Assembly (NCBI RefSeq): GCF_030123505.1
Contig: NZ_CP126115.1
Span: 2,804,001-2,868,000 of the forward strand
DNA from: Neobacillus sp. YX16
Lineage (GTDB): Bacteria; Bacillota; Bacilli; Bacillales; Cytobacillaceae
DNA length: 64,000 nucleotides
Reading direction: 5' to 3'
Shown here piece by piece: positions 33,311 through 42,307 of this stretch (positions are counted from its first letter, which is position 1; each line of letters opens with the position of its first letter). Both the position numbers and the translations under genes were made by a program. A model generated the notes under the pieces. It searched no databases and had not been told where the DNA came from. It saw only the letters and a list, made by a program, of their open reading frames with translations.

Positions 33311-33376
33311 AAGGTCTTCTCAGAAGGAAGAAAGGCATTTGCAGAAAAACGAGAAGCCAGATTTATTGGATACTAG
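33311..33376 (+). pseudogene. 3' tail of a lost crotonase-family gene
   Basis: Twenty-one codons ending in TAG read SEGRKAFAEKREARFIGY at the end, the hallmark C-terminus of enoyl-CoA hydratases (compare EGLAAFAEKRTPNFKGY in the gene at 31899). No start or body remains. It begins within ten bases of the truncated activator gene, marking the other side of a deletion. Confidence 0.7.
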
Positions 33377-33519
33377 CACCGAAAACTAATATTAAAAGAC
33401 TGAATATTCCCTATTCATGATATTTTTAGAATACTATATTATTAAGAAAGAAATCGTTAAAATGTAGGAACTTCTTTACACAGTGACTGAGGTCTTATAA
33501 ATATTAAAGGAGGATTAAG

Positions 33520-35109
33520 ATGGGGATTTTAACGAATTTTAAACAAAGAGGAATTCTTGGTGATGGATTAAAAAGGACAAGTTATCGTTTTCCAACAAAA
33601 CAGGCATTAATCTATTATAGTGCAGATGGAAAACAAATTTCTTACACCTATAAGGAGTTGAATGAAAAGGTAAATCAAACGGTACGTTCATTCGTTCAGA
33701 TGGGGATAGAAAAGGGAGACCGAATCGCTGTCATTGGACGTAATAGTCCTGAAATGGTTATTTTATCCTATGCTCTCCTTAAGATTGGAGCTTGGATTAC
33801 TCCTTTAAATTTTATGTTAAAACCCCATGAAATTAGCCAATTAATTCATTTTTCGCAGGCCAAGATGTTTTTTGTCGACGGATTAAATATGGATGGTGTT
33901 CTGTCTATCGCCAATGAATTAGACTGCATCCAAAAATTTGTCTGTTTTCGTACAAATGAAGTGCCGGAGGGCTGGGAAAATTTTAGCCAGCTTGGAAAAG
34001 GCAGCTCAGATGAATTAGAAATAGAAATTGATGATGAGGATGTAGCAGCGTTATTTTACACCAGCGGTACTGAGTCATTACCTAAAGGTGTTATGGTCAC
34101 TCATCGTAATTTTTTCCATACGAATTATTCATACATGGCGGCAGGAGTTTTTCAACCTGAGGATAATTTAATGCTTTCGCTGCCATTAATTCACATGGCA
34201 GGCTTTACGTTTATGTTGAATAGCCATATGGTGGGGTTAACAATCGTAATGACAGAAATCCCGATTCCTTCACAAATGGCTATGTTAATCGACAAACATA
34301 AAATTACCTTTACAGCTTTGCCGCCAACATTATATTTAGGTATTCTTAATGTTGCGAATGATTATGATTTCACTTCTTTTCGTAAATTGATTACGTGGTC
34401 AAGTACGATTCCAAAAAGTATGGTAGATGGATGGAATCAGCTTGCACCTGATGCGAAATTTTTTACCATACAAGGTTCCAGTGAAACAACTGCCTCTCCT
34501 TTGACGGGAAGCTGGTTTAAGACATGGGATGAAGTTCCAAATGGAGATGGAAGATATGTTGGAAAAGTAACGCATACTGGAAGTGAAATTAAACTTGTTG
34601 ATGAGTATGGAAACGAAGTTCCTGATGATGAACCGGGAGAACAAATCGCCCGTGGTCCAGTGGTGGTCAAGGGATACTATAATAATGAAGAGGCGAATAT
34701 AAGGGCATTTCGAAATGGCTGGTATCATACCGGTGATGTATTTATTCGGGATAAGGAAGGGAACTATTATTTTGCCGATCGGAAAAAGGATATTGTCAAA
34801 ACCGGAGGCGAAAACGTATCGAGTCAAGAAATTGAAAACGTTCTAAGCCTTCATCCAGAAATTATGCAATGTGCGGTTTTCGGTGTCCCTGACCCACGTT
34901 GGGGAGAAGCCGTAACAGCTGCGGTGGTATTAAAAATCGAATCAACTCTTACAAAAGAAGAAATCATTGAATATTGCCGGGAAAAATTGTCTGGTTTTAA
35001 AACACCAAAGTATATTGTGTTCAGAACCAGTCTGCCGACTACCTCTGCTGGTAAGCTATTAAAGAGAACCTTGAAGGATGAATACAAAAATCTATTACAA
35101 AAAATTTAA
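33520..35109 (+). CDS. Acyl-CoA synthetase (AMP-forming ligase)
   Basis: A 529-residue ANL-superfamily ligase that makes acyl-CoA from a carboxylic acid, ATP and CoA. It has the P-loop FYTSGTESLPKGVMVTH near residue 178, the IQGSSETTASP motif near residue 317, the YHTGDVF hinge region, and the C-terminal catalytic lysine region TSAGKLLKR near residue 509. The substrate is probably a medium or long fatty acid or aryl acid. Ribosome site aaaggagg. It follows the decayed fatty-acid genes and ends at a perfect hairpin. Confidence 0.88.
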   Translation: MGILTNFKQRGILGDGLKRTSYRFPTKQALIYYSADGKQISYTYKELNEKVNQTVRSFVQMGIEKGDRIAVIGRNSPEMVILSYALLKIGAWITPLNFMLKPHEISQLIHFSQAKMFFVDGLNMDGVLSIANELDCIQKFVCFRTNEVPEGWENFSQLGKGSSDELEIEIDDEDVAALFYTSGTESLPKGVMVTHRNFFHTNYSYMAAGVFQPEDNLMLSLPLIHMAGFTFMLNSHMVGLTIVMTEIPIPSQMAMLIDKHKITFTALPPTLYLGILNVANDYDFTSFRKLITWSSTIPKSMVDGWNQLAPDAKFFTIQGSSETTASPLTGSWFKTWDEVPNGDGRYVGKVTHTGSEIKLVDEYGNEVPDDEPGEQIARGPVVVKGYYNNEEANIRAFRNGWYHTGDVFIRDKEGNYYFADRKKDIVKTGGENVSSQEIENVLSLHPEIMQCAVFGVPDPRWGEAVTAAVVLKIESTLTKEEIIEYCREKLSGFKTPKYIVFRTSLPTTSAGKLLKRTLKDEYKNLLQKI

Positions 35110-35112
35110 ACA

Positions 35113-35160
35113 AAAAGTGCCAGGCACCATCCAAGAAATCGGATGGTGCCTGGCACTTTT
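35113..35160 (+). terminator. Perfect gtgcctggcac-family hairpin, terminator
   Basis: A 20-bp perfect stem starting aaaagtgccaggcaccatcc, 8-base loop, T run. It matches the hairpins at 27768 and 62410. Confidence 0.85.
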
Positions 35161-35240
35161 CTTGTTTCTTATGATGATCAAATGAGATTTGACCAGGAGA
35201 ACCGTCCCCTTGGTCCCCCTTGGTCCCTTGGTCTATGTAA

Positions 35241-35509
35241 CACCGTGCACCTGCCGTTGATTGAACCAACCAATCGTTACTTGTGAAAGCTAGCTCAAAC
35301 TAGGCGATCCTCCGGCACATAGATAGGACTACTTATGGCTGCTTCCTTCCGGACCTGACCAGTTTCATAGGTTTCCATTGCGTAGGACCCAGTTGTCAAC
35401 ACTATTTTCACAAGGCAGACCTTACTTGATTTAACCTCAGGCAGGATTTCAACCCCGCTATGGCGGATTGCGGGTTACAGGGCACCGCCAACTCCCCGTC
35501 TAGCACGGT
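35241..35509 (-). ncRNA. ffs: Signal recognition particle RNA, long Bacillus type
   Basis: On the minus strand the conserved helix-8 segment ggtcaggtccggaaggaag lies mid-gene. The start (cgtgctag...ggtgccctgta, then cgcaatccgc) and the end (ggtgcacggtg) match the 270-nt Bacillus SRP RNA with its Alu domain. About 269 nt long; the ends are estimated from the terminal pairing of accgtgc with gcacggt. In the cell it binds Ffh to target membrane proteins. No gene of its usual Bacillus neighbourhood (dnaX) is near. Confidence 0.93.
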
Positions 35510-35550
35510 ATGTATAGGCTAGACTAATGCTTATGTGTATTTAATAAATC

Positions 35551-35953
35551 CGGCGCATGAAATGGCTGTAAGCCAGGTTCTGTTCCTGCGTGCTCAAACG
35601 ATGCCAATCTCGCACAGCAGGTGTAATCATATGACTATCAGCCATGAAGACTGATCCATCCGTTTGGTTCATTTCCCGCAGGATGGTGCCCCTACCAAAT
35701 TTGGGTTGCTCGCTCGTGGGGTTTACCCGTTCCATTTCTCCTGTTTCCAGAAGAATTCGTCACTGTGGCACTTTCAGGGTACTCGAAGCATATCCATCAA
35801 GGACTTAGCATAATTTCCCCGCCGTCAGCTGAAAACGAGTCTGCTGCCCATCTTTGCAGATGGCACGAACACTCCGGGCATCTCAGCACCGGGCGAGCCT
35901 GGACTTTCCTCAACTCATGTTAACACGAGCCGCGATTACTCACCATTTCATGT
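35551..35953 (-). ncRNA. rnpB: RNase P RNA, type B
   Basis: On the minus strand the universal block gaggaaagtccaggctcgc is followed by ggtgctgagatgcccg, gaaagtgccacagtgacgaa, ggtaaacccc..gagcgag, acccaaatttggtagggg and the closing ggcttacagcc. These match the Bacillus type B RNase P ribozyme that trims tRNA 5' ends. The ends are set by helix P1, which pairs atgaaatgg with ccatttcat. Length is about 403 nt. It lies 41 bases upstream of the SRP RNA gene on the same strand. Confidence 0.93.
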
Positions 35954-36145
35954 TTGTTTTTCTCGACTACGATAATGAATATATCATGTATAAGGGACTG
36001 TGGTCATTAGGAGGGTGGTCCCATAGATGGGATAATTAGGTAATAATAATGAATGTAAAAATTCTAAATAAGACGGAATATTCTAATAAAAATTCGTATA
36101 TATGTATAGAGAAAGTAACTAACCTAATGAAGGGATGATGTCTGA

Positions 36146-36520
36146 ATGGATTGGCTATGGCTGGTTGGTCGGGCAGTATTTGGTCTTTATTTTGCTTATT
36201 CTGGTCTAAATCATTTCATCCAATTTCAAGGTTTGAAGCAGTATGCATCATATAAGAAGGTCCCAGCACCAGGGCTCTCTGTTGTCGTAACCGGATTAAT
36301 GCTCCTAGCAGGAGGCTTGAGCATCCTTACGGCCTATTGGATTGAATGGGGCCTGTATTTGTTAGTAATATTCCTAGTTCTTTCAGCTTTCATCATGCAT
36401 AATTTCTGGAAGGAAACCGATCAGAATGCAAAAGTAGGTGAGATGAATCAATTCCTAAAGAATATTGCATTAGCTGCAGCTGTATTAATGTTACTTTCCA
36501 TCACAAATTGGACTTGGTAA
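36146..36520 (+). CDS. DoxX-family membrane protein
   Basis: A 124-residue protein with four membrane helices and the DoxX start (WLWLVGRAVFGLYFAYSGLNHF), followed by MLLAGGLSILTAYWIEWGLYLLV and a C-terminal helix. DoxX-like proteins are linked to quinone/thiol redox processes, but this member has no assigned role. Single gene with a terminator. Confidence 0.8.
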   Translation: MDWLWLVGRAVFGLYFAYSGLNHFIQFQGLKQYASYKKVPAPGLSVVVTGLMLLAGGLSILTAYWIEWGLYLLVIFLVLSAFIMHNFWKETDQNAKVGEMNQFLKNIALAAAVLMLLSITNWTW

Positions 36521-36561
36521 ATAAATTTAGTTTTGATTTGTGTACTAATAATTATTAAAAA

Positions 36562-36606
36562 AGCCTACTCACCTTCCTGAATGTGGAAGGAGGAGTGGGC
36601 TCTTTT
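36562..36606 (+). terminator. Terminator after the DoxX gene
   Basis: A long stem (agcctactcaccttcc with its partner, few mismatches) followed by ctttt. The AT-rich stretch from here to 36760 shows no gene. Confidence 0.75.
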
Positions 36607-36764
36607 AGATGAACACTTAAAGAAGACTTAAAATTATTATTAAAATGAATATTTAAAAAGTATTGTAATTATAAAATTTTTAAAATATAATAAATTAAGT
36701 TTTTAATATTACTTAGATGTTTATATTGTTTATCTAAAAATACCTGATATTACATATTGTTTAC

Positions 36765-36868
36765 CTTATCAAGAGAGGCAGAGGGACTGGCCCGATGACG
36801 CCCGGCAACCGCTATTTTTAATAGTATGGTGCCAAATCCTACAGAACGAGTCAGTTCTGAAAGATAAG
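36765..36868 (+). promoter_or_regulatory. SAM-I (S-box) riboswitch
   Basis: The class-defining elements are in order: cttatcaagagaggcagaggg, the ggcccgatgacgcccggcaacc core, the ggtgccaaatcctac segment and gttctgaaagataag closing P1 (cttatc/gataag). High SAM should favour the terminator that follows. Confidence 0.93.
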
Positions 36869-36886
36869 GAAGAGTATATACATAAA

Positions 36887-36920
36887 CCCTCTTCCTATTT
36901 TTCGGAAGAGGGTATTTTTA
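36887..36920 (+). terminator. Expression-platform terminator of the SAM riboswitch
   Basis: A 10-bp perfect stem (accctcttcc/ggaagagggt), then attttta. The ggaagag at 36868-36874, part of the P1 side, can compete for its 5' arm. Confidence 0.85.
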
Positions 36921-37059
36921 TTAGGTGATAAAAACAAAACACGAACAATTTAATAAAATATTTTAAAAATGTTCGATTTTTGTATTGCTATATTTAGATA
37001 TTTTTAGTAAATTAATAGACAAATAGTAATAAAAACGAATATATTACAGGGGGAACATC

Positions 37060-38079
37060 ATGAGAAAACTACTTTCACTTTTCGTAGTGGCTTTAGTCCT
37101 GCTCGTCGCTGGATGTGGAGCAGAGGAATCAACAGGTAAAGAAGAAACACCATCAAAAGAGGGTAAGAAGAAAATTGCTCTCGTTCTGCCTGAGAAAATC
37201 GGTGTAAACCCATTCTTCCAGCAAATGGATGAGGGCGCGAAACAAGCGGCAGAAGAATTTGGAGTTGAATTAAAGACAATCGAATCAACGGATCATTCTG
37301 CTATTGAAGAAAATATTCGCGTAGCCGTAGCAGAAGGATATGATTTAATCATTACATCATCCTTTGAATCAGAGGATGCATTGAAAAAGGTAGCAACAGA
37401 AAATCCGGATCGTCAATTTGCAATTATTGATACCGTTGTAGACCTTCCAAATGTACAAAGTGTAAATTTCCGAGAGCACGAAGCGGCGTTCCTACTAGGA
37501 GCTGCAGCAGGTCTTTCTACCAAAACCGATAAAGTTGGTATGGTAGTGGCAATGGATATTCCACTTATGAAAAAATGGACAGTTGCGTTTGAACAAGGTT
37601 TAAAGGAAACCAATCCAGCTGCAGAGTTTATTGTAAACTATGCTGGAAGCTTTTCGGATCCAGCAAAAGCGAAGGAATTAGCGCTGTTACAAGCTTCTAA
37701 AGGAGCAGATTTCGTAGCAGGCGCTGCTGCAGTCGGCGACCTAGGTGTTTTTGAGGCAGCAAAAGAACAAGGATTCTTTACTTCTGGTCAGGACGTTGAC
37801 CGTACAGAGGTTGATCCAGAGCATGTCGTTCTGTCACAGCTTAAAGGGACAGACGCAGCGGCCTATGAAACGGTAAAAGCATTTGCAAATGGTAATTTTA
37901 AATCAGGTATTGTCGAGTATGGTTTGAAGGAAAAGGGTGTTGGCTTAACATATGTAACACATGAAAGCAAAACTCCTCTTAACAGCTTTGTTGGACAAGA
38001 AGTTATTGACCAAGTAAAAGCACTTCACGAAGAAATTGTTACTGGAAAAAGAGAAATCAAAAATCCATTAAGCAATTAA
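37060..38079 (+). CDS. BMP-family nucleoside-binding lipoprotein of an ABC importer
   Basis: A 339-residue lipoprotein: signal with lipobox LLVAGCG (Cys19), acidic linker, then a basic-membrane-protein (BMP/Med) type periplasmic-binding fold (KIALVLPEKIGVNPFFQQM, GYDLIITSSFESEDAL, VNFREHEAAFLLGAAAG, GQDVDRTEV). BMP proteins in this layout bind nucleosides. The gene sits about 140 bases after the SAM-riboswitch terminator and is the first of six genes. A hairpin just after it may trim the transcript so that binding protein is made in excess. Confidence 0.9.
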   Translation: MRKLLSLFVVALVLLVAGCGAEESTGKEETPSKEGKKKIALVLPEKIGVNPFFQQMDEGAKQAAEEFGVELKTIESTDHSAIEENIRVAVAEGYDLIITSSFESEDALKKVATENPDRQFAIIDTVVDLPNVQSVNFREHEAAFLLGAAAGLSTKTDKVGMVVAMDIPLMKKWTVAFEQGLKETNPAAEFIVNYAGSFSDPAKAKELALLQASKGADFVAGAAAVGDLGVFEAAKEQGFFTSGQDVDRTEVDPEHVVLSQLKGTDAAAYETVKAFANGNFKSGIVEYGLKEKGVGLTYVTHESKTPLNSFVGQEVIDQVKALHEEIVTGKREIKNPLSN

Positions 38080-38091
38080 TCTGAAAAAAGT

Positions 38092-38125
38092 AAACCGACT
38101 GCACATTGTAGTCGGTTTCGATTTT
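38092..38125 (+). terminator. Intercistronic hairpin, partial terminator
   Basis: A 9-bp stem (aaaccgact/agtcggttt) and cgattttt between the binding-protein and ATPase genes; a common means to uncouple their levels. Confidence 0.65.
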
Positions 38126-38142
38126 TAAAGGGGTGGAAAACC

Positions 38143-39681
38143 ATGACCTATGTGTTAGAAATGAAGGATATGAGCAAAAAGTACGGTGAGTTTCTTGCGA
38201 ATGACAGGATTTCAATACATCTGAAAAAAGGAGAGGTTTTGGCCATTGTCGGAGAAAATGGTGCCGGCAAAACGACCCTCATGAGGATGCTTTACGGTCT
38301 TGAACAGCCGACTAGCGGGGAAATAGTACTCAATGGTAAAACCGTCAAATTTTCGGGACCGCTGGATGCGATTGAAAATGGAATCGGTATGGTGCATCAG
38401 CACTTTATGTTATTTTCTGATTTTTCCGTAACAGAAAACATTGTGATTGGTCATGAACCGAACCGAAATGGGTTCTTTAATAGAAAAGCTGCGGCAGAAA
38501 AAGTGAAGGAACTCAGCGAACATTATAAAATCAATGTCAATCCATTGAAAAAAGCAGGGGATTGCTCGATAGGTGAACAGCAGCGAATTGAAATATTAAA
38601 AGTGTTATATCAGGGTGCAGATATTATTATTCTCGATGAACCAACAGCAGTTTTGACACCACTAGAGGTAGAGGAACTATTAAAAACAATTCAATTTTTA
38701 GCGGAACAAGGGAAAAGTATTATCCTCATTACGCATAAGCTGCCGGAAGTGATGAAGGTAGCAGATCAAATAACCGTGTTAAGAAATGGAAAGGTTACAG
38801 GAAATGTTTTAAAACAAAATACAGATGTCGAACAGTTAGCCACCATGATGGTTGGTCGTGAACTCCAGAGGCTTACCGACCGAATTCAATTGGACGGTGA
38901 TCCGCTTCTTGTGGTAGAAAATCTTACGATCGGCGGGAAAGATGCGAAACCAATTTTGGATCAACTCTCCTTAACGGTACACCGTGGAGAGATAGTCGGG
39001 ATTGCTGGAGTATCGGGGAATGGGCAGTCAGAACTGATCCAGGCGATTGCAGGCTTGAGAAAAATTAATAGTGGCAGTGTACGCTTAGGAGATACAATCT
39101 TTTCAGGTAAAACAGTGGCTTATAGAAGAAGTGCTGGTCTCGCTCATATACCTGAAGACCGTTACTTATGGGGAGCGGCGAAAGAAGCATCTGTAGAAGA
39201 GACAGGGTTGATGGGATATTATCGAAAGAGAAATTTCAATCAATCTTCCTTTATTAAACTTAACGCATTTCGCAAGCTTGTTAGAGGATGGATTGACCGA
39301 TTTGAAATTAAAACACCTTCATTAGATGAAAAATCAGGAAACCTATCCGGCGGAAACTTGCAGAAATTAATTGTTGCCCGCGAACTTGGATTTGAAACAG
39401 ATTTTCTCATTGCGGCTGAACCAACACGTGGTGTCGATATCGGCGCCATGGAATATATCCATGAGGCCATTATCGAGAAACGAAATAATGGAGACGGTAT
39501 TCTCCTCGTTTCGTCAGAGTTATCGGAAATCCTGATGTTGTCTGACCGGATTGCTGTGATGTATGAAGGAAAAATAGTTGATATCCTCGATCGAAATGAA
39601 GCGACGGAAGAGAGATTAAGTGTTCTTATGGCAGGAGGAAACGAGAATGAAGCTTCAACGAAAACTACAACAACTGCTTAA
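38143..39681 (+). CDS. Nucleoside ABC importer, double ATPase
   Basis: A 512-residue fused ATPase with two nucleotide-binding domains. The first has Walker A GENGAGKTT, signature SIGEQQRIE and Walker B IIILDEPTAVL; the second has an altered Walker A (GVSGNGQSEL), signature LSGGNLQKL and Walker B FLIAAEPTRGVD. This is the usual form for BMP/sugar-type nucleoside importers (like NupO/YufO). It overlaps the next permease start by 35 bases. Confidence 0.92.
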   Translation: MTYVLEMKDMSKKYGEFLANDRISIHLKKGEVLAIVGENGAGKTTLMRMLYGLEQPTSGEIVLNGKTVKFSGPLDAIENGIGMVHQHFMLFSDFSVTENIVIGHEPNRNGFFNRKAAAEKVKELSEHYKINVNPLKKAGDCSIGEQQRIEILKVLYQGADIIILDEPTAVLTPLEVEELLKTIQFLAEQGKSIILITHKLPEVMKVADQITVLRNGKVTGNVLKQNTDVEQLATMMVGRELQRLTDRIQLDGDPLLVVENLTIGGKDAKPILDQLSLTVHRGEIVGIAGVSGNGQSELIQAIAGLRKINSGSVRLGDTIFSGKTVAYRRSAGLAHIPEDRYLWGAAKEASVEETGLMGYYRKRNFNQSSFIKLNAFRKLVRGWIDRFEIKTPSLDEKSGNLSGGNLQKLIVARELGFETDFLIAAEPTRGVDIGAMEYIHEAIIEKRNNGDGILLVSSELSEILMLSDRIAVMYEGKIVDILDRNEATEERLSVLMAGGNENEASTKTTTTA

Positions 39682-40723
39682 ATCCTTGATACAGCCTCTT
39701 ATGGCCGTGTTGATTGGGCTTTTGACAGGGGCCGTTGCTATTAGTCTAGTAGGTGCATCTGTTTTGGAAACCTATAAAGTCATGTGGGACGGGGCATTCG
39801 GAAACTTTTACTTTGTTACCGCAACACTTGCGCGTGCTACTCCTATAATATTGATTGGTTTAGGTCTGGCCATTGCCTTTCGAGCTGGTGTCTTCAATAT
39901 GGGAGCAGAAGGGCAAATGGTGTTAGGTGCGGTAAGTGCAGCACTTGCTGCTTTATATGTTCCAGGATCAGGAATTATCAAAATACTGGCGGCATTGGGT
40001 GCTGGATTTTTAGCAGGGGGCTTATGGTCGCTCCTGGCGGGGTGGATGGAAACTAGATTCAAAGTACAATTATTGATTTCTACGTTACTCTTAAACTATG
40101 TGGCAGTATTATTTGCTGGTTATTTAGTTTCGAGGCCGTTTCAAGACAAAAGTGGATCGGCTGCATTAGCACAGACTCACATGATTGATCAGGTGGCATG
40201 GCTGCCTAAGTTATTCCAGGGTATGAGTGTTCATATGGGATTTGTTATTGCGATTGTTTTGGCGGTTATTCTATATATTATTTTGCGTTTCACATCAGCA
40301 GGGTATGAGGTAAGGATGCTGGGCTATAACCCATTCTTTGCTGAGTATGGCGGGATAAATAAAATAAAGGTGCTCCTTTTCAGCATGTTTTTTAGCGGCG
40401 GGATCGCAGGACTAGCTGGGACGGTTGAAGTCCTCGGATCACAATATCGTTATGTAGAAGGTTCCCTGACCGTTCCAGGTTATGCCTGGACAGGGTTAAT
40501 GGCAGCCCTTTTGGCAAATTCCAATCCCCTTGGTACAGCTGTAGCGGCGATTCTGCTTGCCGCACTTCAAACCGGCGCAATGGGAATGGAGCGTAATACA
40601 GAGGTTCCGTTGGAAATTGCCAGTGTGATTCAGGGAGTTCTTATTCTTTTTGTTACAGCAAAAATCACCATGAATTGGTGGAAAGTAAAGAAGAAAGCGG
40701 GTGACATCCATGGAGCTGCTTGA
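39647..40723 (+). CDS. Nucleoside ABC importer, permease 1
   Basis: A 358-residue permease of the BPD_transp_2 (branched-chain/ribose/nucleoside) type, about 8-10 helices. The EAA-like hallmarks GLGLAIAFRAGVFNMGAEGQMVLGA near residue 71 and GLAGTVEVLGSQYRYVEG are typical of NupP/YufP. The start 39647 has aggagg eight bases upstream, inside the end of the ATPase gene. Confidence 0.92.
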   Translation: MKLQRKLQQLLKSLIQPLMAVLIGLLTGAVAISLVGASVLETYKVMWDGAFGNFYFVTATLARATPIILIGLGLAIAFRAGVFNMGAEGQMVLGAVSAALAALYVPGSGIIKILAALGAGFLAGGLWSLLAGWMETRFKVQLLISTLLLNYVAVLFAGYLVSRPFQDKSGSAALAQTHMIDQVAWLPKLFQGMSVHMGFVIAIVLAVILYIILRFTSAGYEVRMLGYNPFFAEYGGINKIKVLLFSMFFSGGIAGLAGTVEVLGSQYRYVEGSLTVPGYAWTGLMAALLANSNPLGTAVAAILLAALQTGAMGMERNTEVPLEIASVIQGVLILFVTAKITMNWWKVKKKAGDIHGAA

Positions 40724-41627
40724 TCTCTCCTTTTTTACCTCAGCAATCCGAATGATCAGTCCTATTCTTTTGGCAGCTTTAGGAGGAGCCCTATGTGCTC
40801 GTGTTGGAATTTTTAATGTAGGCCTTGAAGGATTAATATTAGCAGGTGCTTTTTCTGCCATCGTTGGAAATTACTTTAGCGGGAGTGTGCTTGTCGCTGT
40901 TTTAGTAGGTGCACTGGGTTCTGTACTAGTTTCACTGCTATTCGGTTTGGCAGCCATTCGATTTAAAGCAAACCCAATCGTAGCAGGTATCGCTATCAAC
41001 TTTTTAGTTCTCGGTTTGACCACGTTTGGACTCCGAGCCATTTTTAATGTAAAAGGTGCCTTTTATGATAAAAACATGGAAGGACTTCCGAAATTGGACA
41101 TCCCGGTGATTGAAGGCATTCCGGTTGTTGGGAACCTTCTTTCGGGACATTCACCACTCGTATATATCGCCTTTCTAGCAGCAATAGTGTTGTACATTTT
41201 CTTTTACCGTACGGTTACAGGCTTTCGGGTTCTTGCGGTTGGGAAAAATGAAGCAGCTGCGAGAAGCCTTGGCTTAAAGGTGACGCTTCTGCAATATGGC
41301 GCAATCGTGGCGTGTGGAATACTTTGCGGTTTGGCAGGTGCCCAGCTCTCTCTGGGTCAAGTTACGATGTTTACAGAGGGAATGACGGCTGGAAGGGGCT
41401 TTATTGCTCTTGTGGCGATGATGTTAGGTCAGTCTCACCCAATCGGAATCGTAGGGTCAAGCTTGTTATTCGGGCTGATGGATGCGTTAAGTATCAGACT
41501 TCAGGGCTTTTCAATGCCAACTCAATTTACAGCAATGCTGCCTTATATTATTACAATCATTGCGATGTTCTTCCTAAAGGACCGCGGGGCAGATTCACAG
41601 CTATCTGGGCAGCAAAGCTCTAGGTAA
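40710..41627 (+). CDS. Nucleoside ABC importer, permease 2
   Basis: A 305-residue companion permease (NupQ/YufQ-like) with LAALGGALCARVGIFNVGLEGLILAGAF near residue 20 and the loop GMTAGRGFIALVAMMLGQ. The gene overlaps permease 1 by 14 bases. The start could be ATG 40710 or GTG 40701. Confidence 0.9.
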   Translation: MELLDLSFFTSAIRMISPILLAALGGALCARVGIFNVGLEGLILAGAFSAIVGNYFSGSVLVAVLVGALGSVLVSLLFGLAAIRFKANPIVAGIAINFLVLGLTTFGLRAIFNVKGAFYDKNMEGLPKLDIPVIEGIPVVGNLLSGHSPLVYIAFLAAIVLYIFFYRTVTGFRVLAVGKNEAAARSLGLKVTLLQYGAIVACGILCGLAGAQLSLGQVTMFTEGMTAGRGFIALVAMMLGQSHPIGIVGSSLLFGLMDALSIRLQGFSMPTQFTAMLPYIITIIAMFFLKDRGADSQLSGQQSSR

Positions 41628-41644
41628 GAAGGGGGAATGAAATC

Positions 41645-42307
41645 ATGAATAAAGTAGAAAGAATTAAAAAGACGAGAGTTCCGGCAGTTGATCCCAAGCT
41701 GGCTAAGCGACTTCCGCCTGGCCAGGCATTAACAGAACGTTTCCCGATTCTTCATGAAGGAGACGTGCCTGTGTATGATTTGGGAAAATGGAATTTAAAG
41801 GTGTTCGGTGAAGTCGACAACGAGGTCGTACTAACTTATGATCAAATCAAAAAAATGCCTCAGACGACCATCAACGTGGATATCCACTGTGTCACGCGCT
41901 GGTCTCGTTTTGATAATAGCTTTATCGGTGTCAAATTCAGCGATTTCCTAAAGGAGATTGGTGTGAATCCTAAAAGTAAGTTTGTTATGTTGCATGCAGA
42001 TCATGATTATACAGCCAATATTGCTTTGGAGGATCTGCTCAAAGAGGATGTAATCTTGGCCCACACTTTTGAAGGAGAGCCGCTAACGGAAAAGCATGGC
42101 TGGCCGCTTAGGCTCGTCGTACCGCATCTTTATTTTTGGAAAAGTGTAAAATGGATCCGAGGAATTGAGTTTATTGATGAAAATCAGCCAGGGTTCTGGG
42201 AGCAAAACGGCTTCCATATCAATGGTGATCCGTTTAAAGAAGAAAGATTCTCAGGGGAAGACCTGCCAATACCAGAGGATGAATGGGAGCGAAAAGACTT
42301 TGACTAA
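41645..42307 (+). CDS. Sulfite-oxidase-like molybdopterin protein
   Basis: A 220-residue protein with the SUOX molybdopterin-binding domain: VFGEVDNEVVLTYDQIKKMP, the molybdenum-ligand cysteine in VDIHCVTRWSRF, and LHADHDYTANIALEDLL, GWPLRLVVPHLYFWKSVKWI. It resembles Bacillus YuiH, a cytoplasmic-looking protein without haem or dimer domain. The presence in a nucleoside importer operon is unusual. It has a ribosome site (agaaggggg) and overlaps the next gene by eight bases. It might oxidise a sulfur group of the imported compound (inference). Confidence 0.85.
   Translation: MNKVERIKKTRVPAVDPKLAKRLPPGQALTERFPILHEGDVPVYDLGKWNLKVFGEVDNEVVLTYDQIKKMPQTTINVDIHCVTRWSRFDNSFIGVKFSDFLKEIGVNPKSKFVMLHADHDYTANIALEDLLKEDVILAHTFEGEPLTEKHGWPLRLVVPHLYFWKSVKWIRGIEFIDENQPGFWEQNGFHINGDPFKEERFSGEDLPIPEDEWERKDFD

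Noticed and set aside
35541..35735. Open frame on the minus strand inside rnpB (MERVNPTSEQPKFGRG...)
   Set aside because: It is a reading of the RNase P RNA itself (the gagcgagcaacccaaatttggtagggg block), not a protein.
35854..36039. Open frame on the plus strand across the 5' part of rnpB
   Set aside because: It lies over the highly conserved RNase P RNA core on the other strand, has no ribosome site and no protein-like composition.
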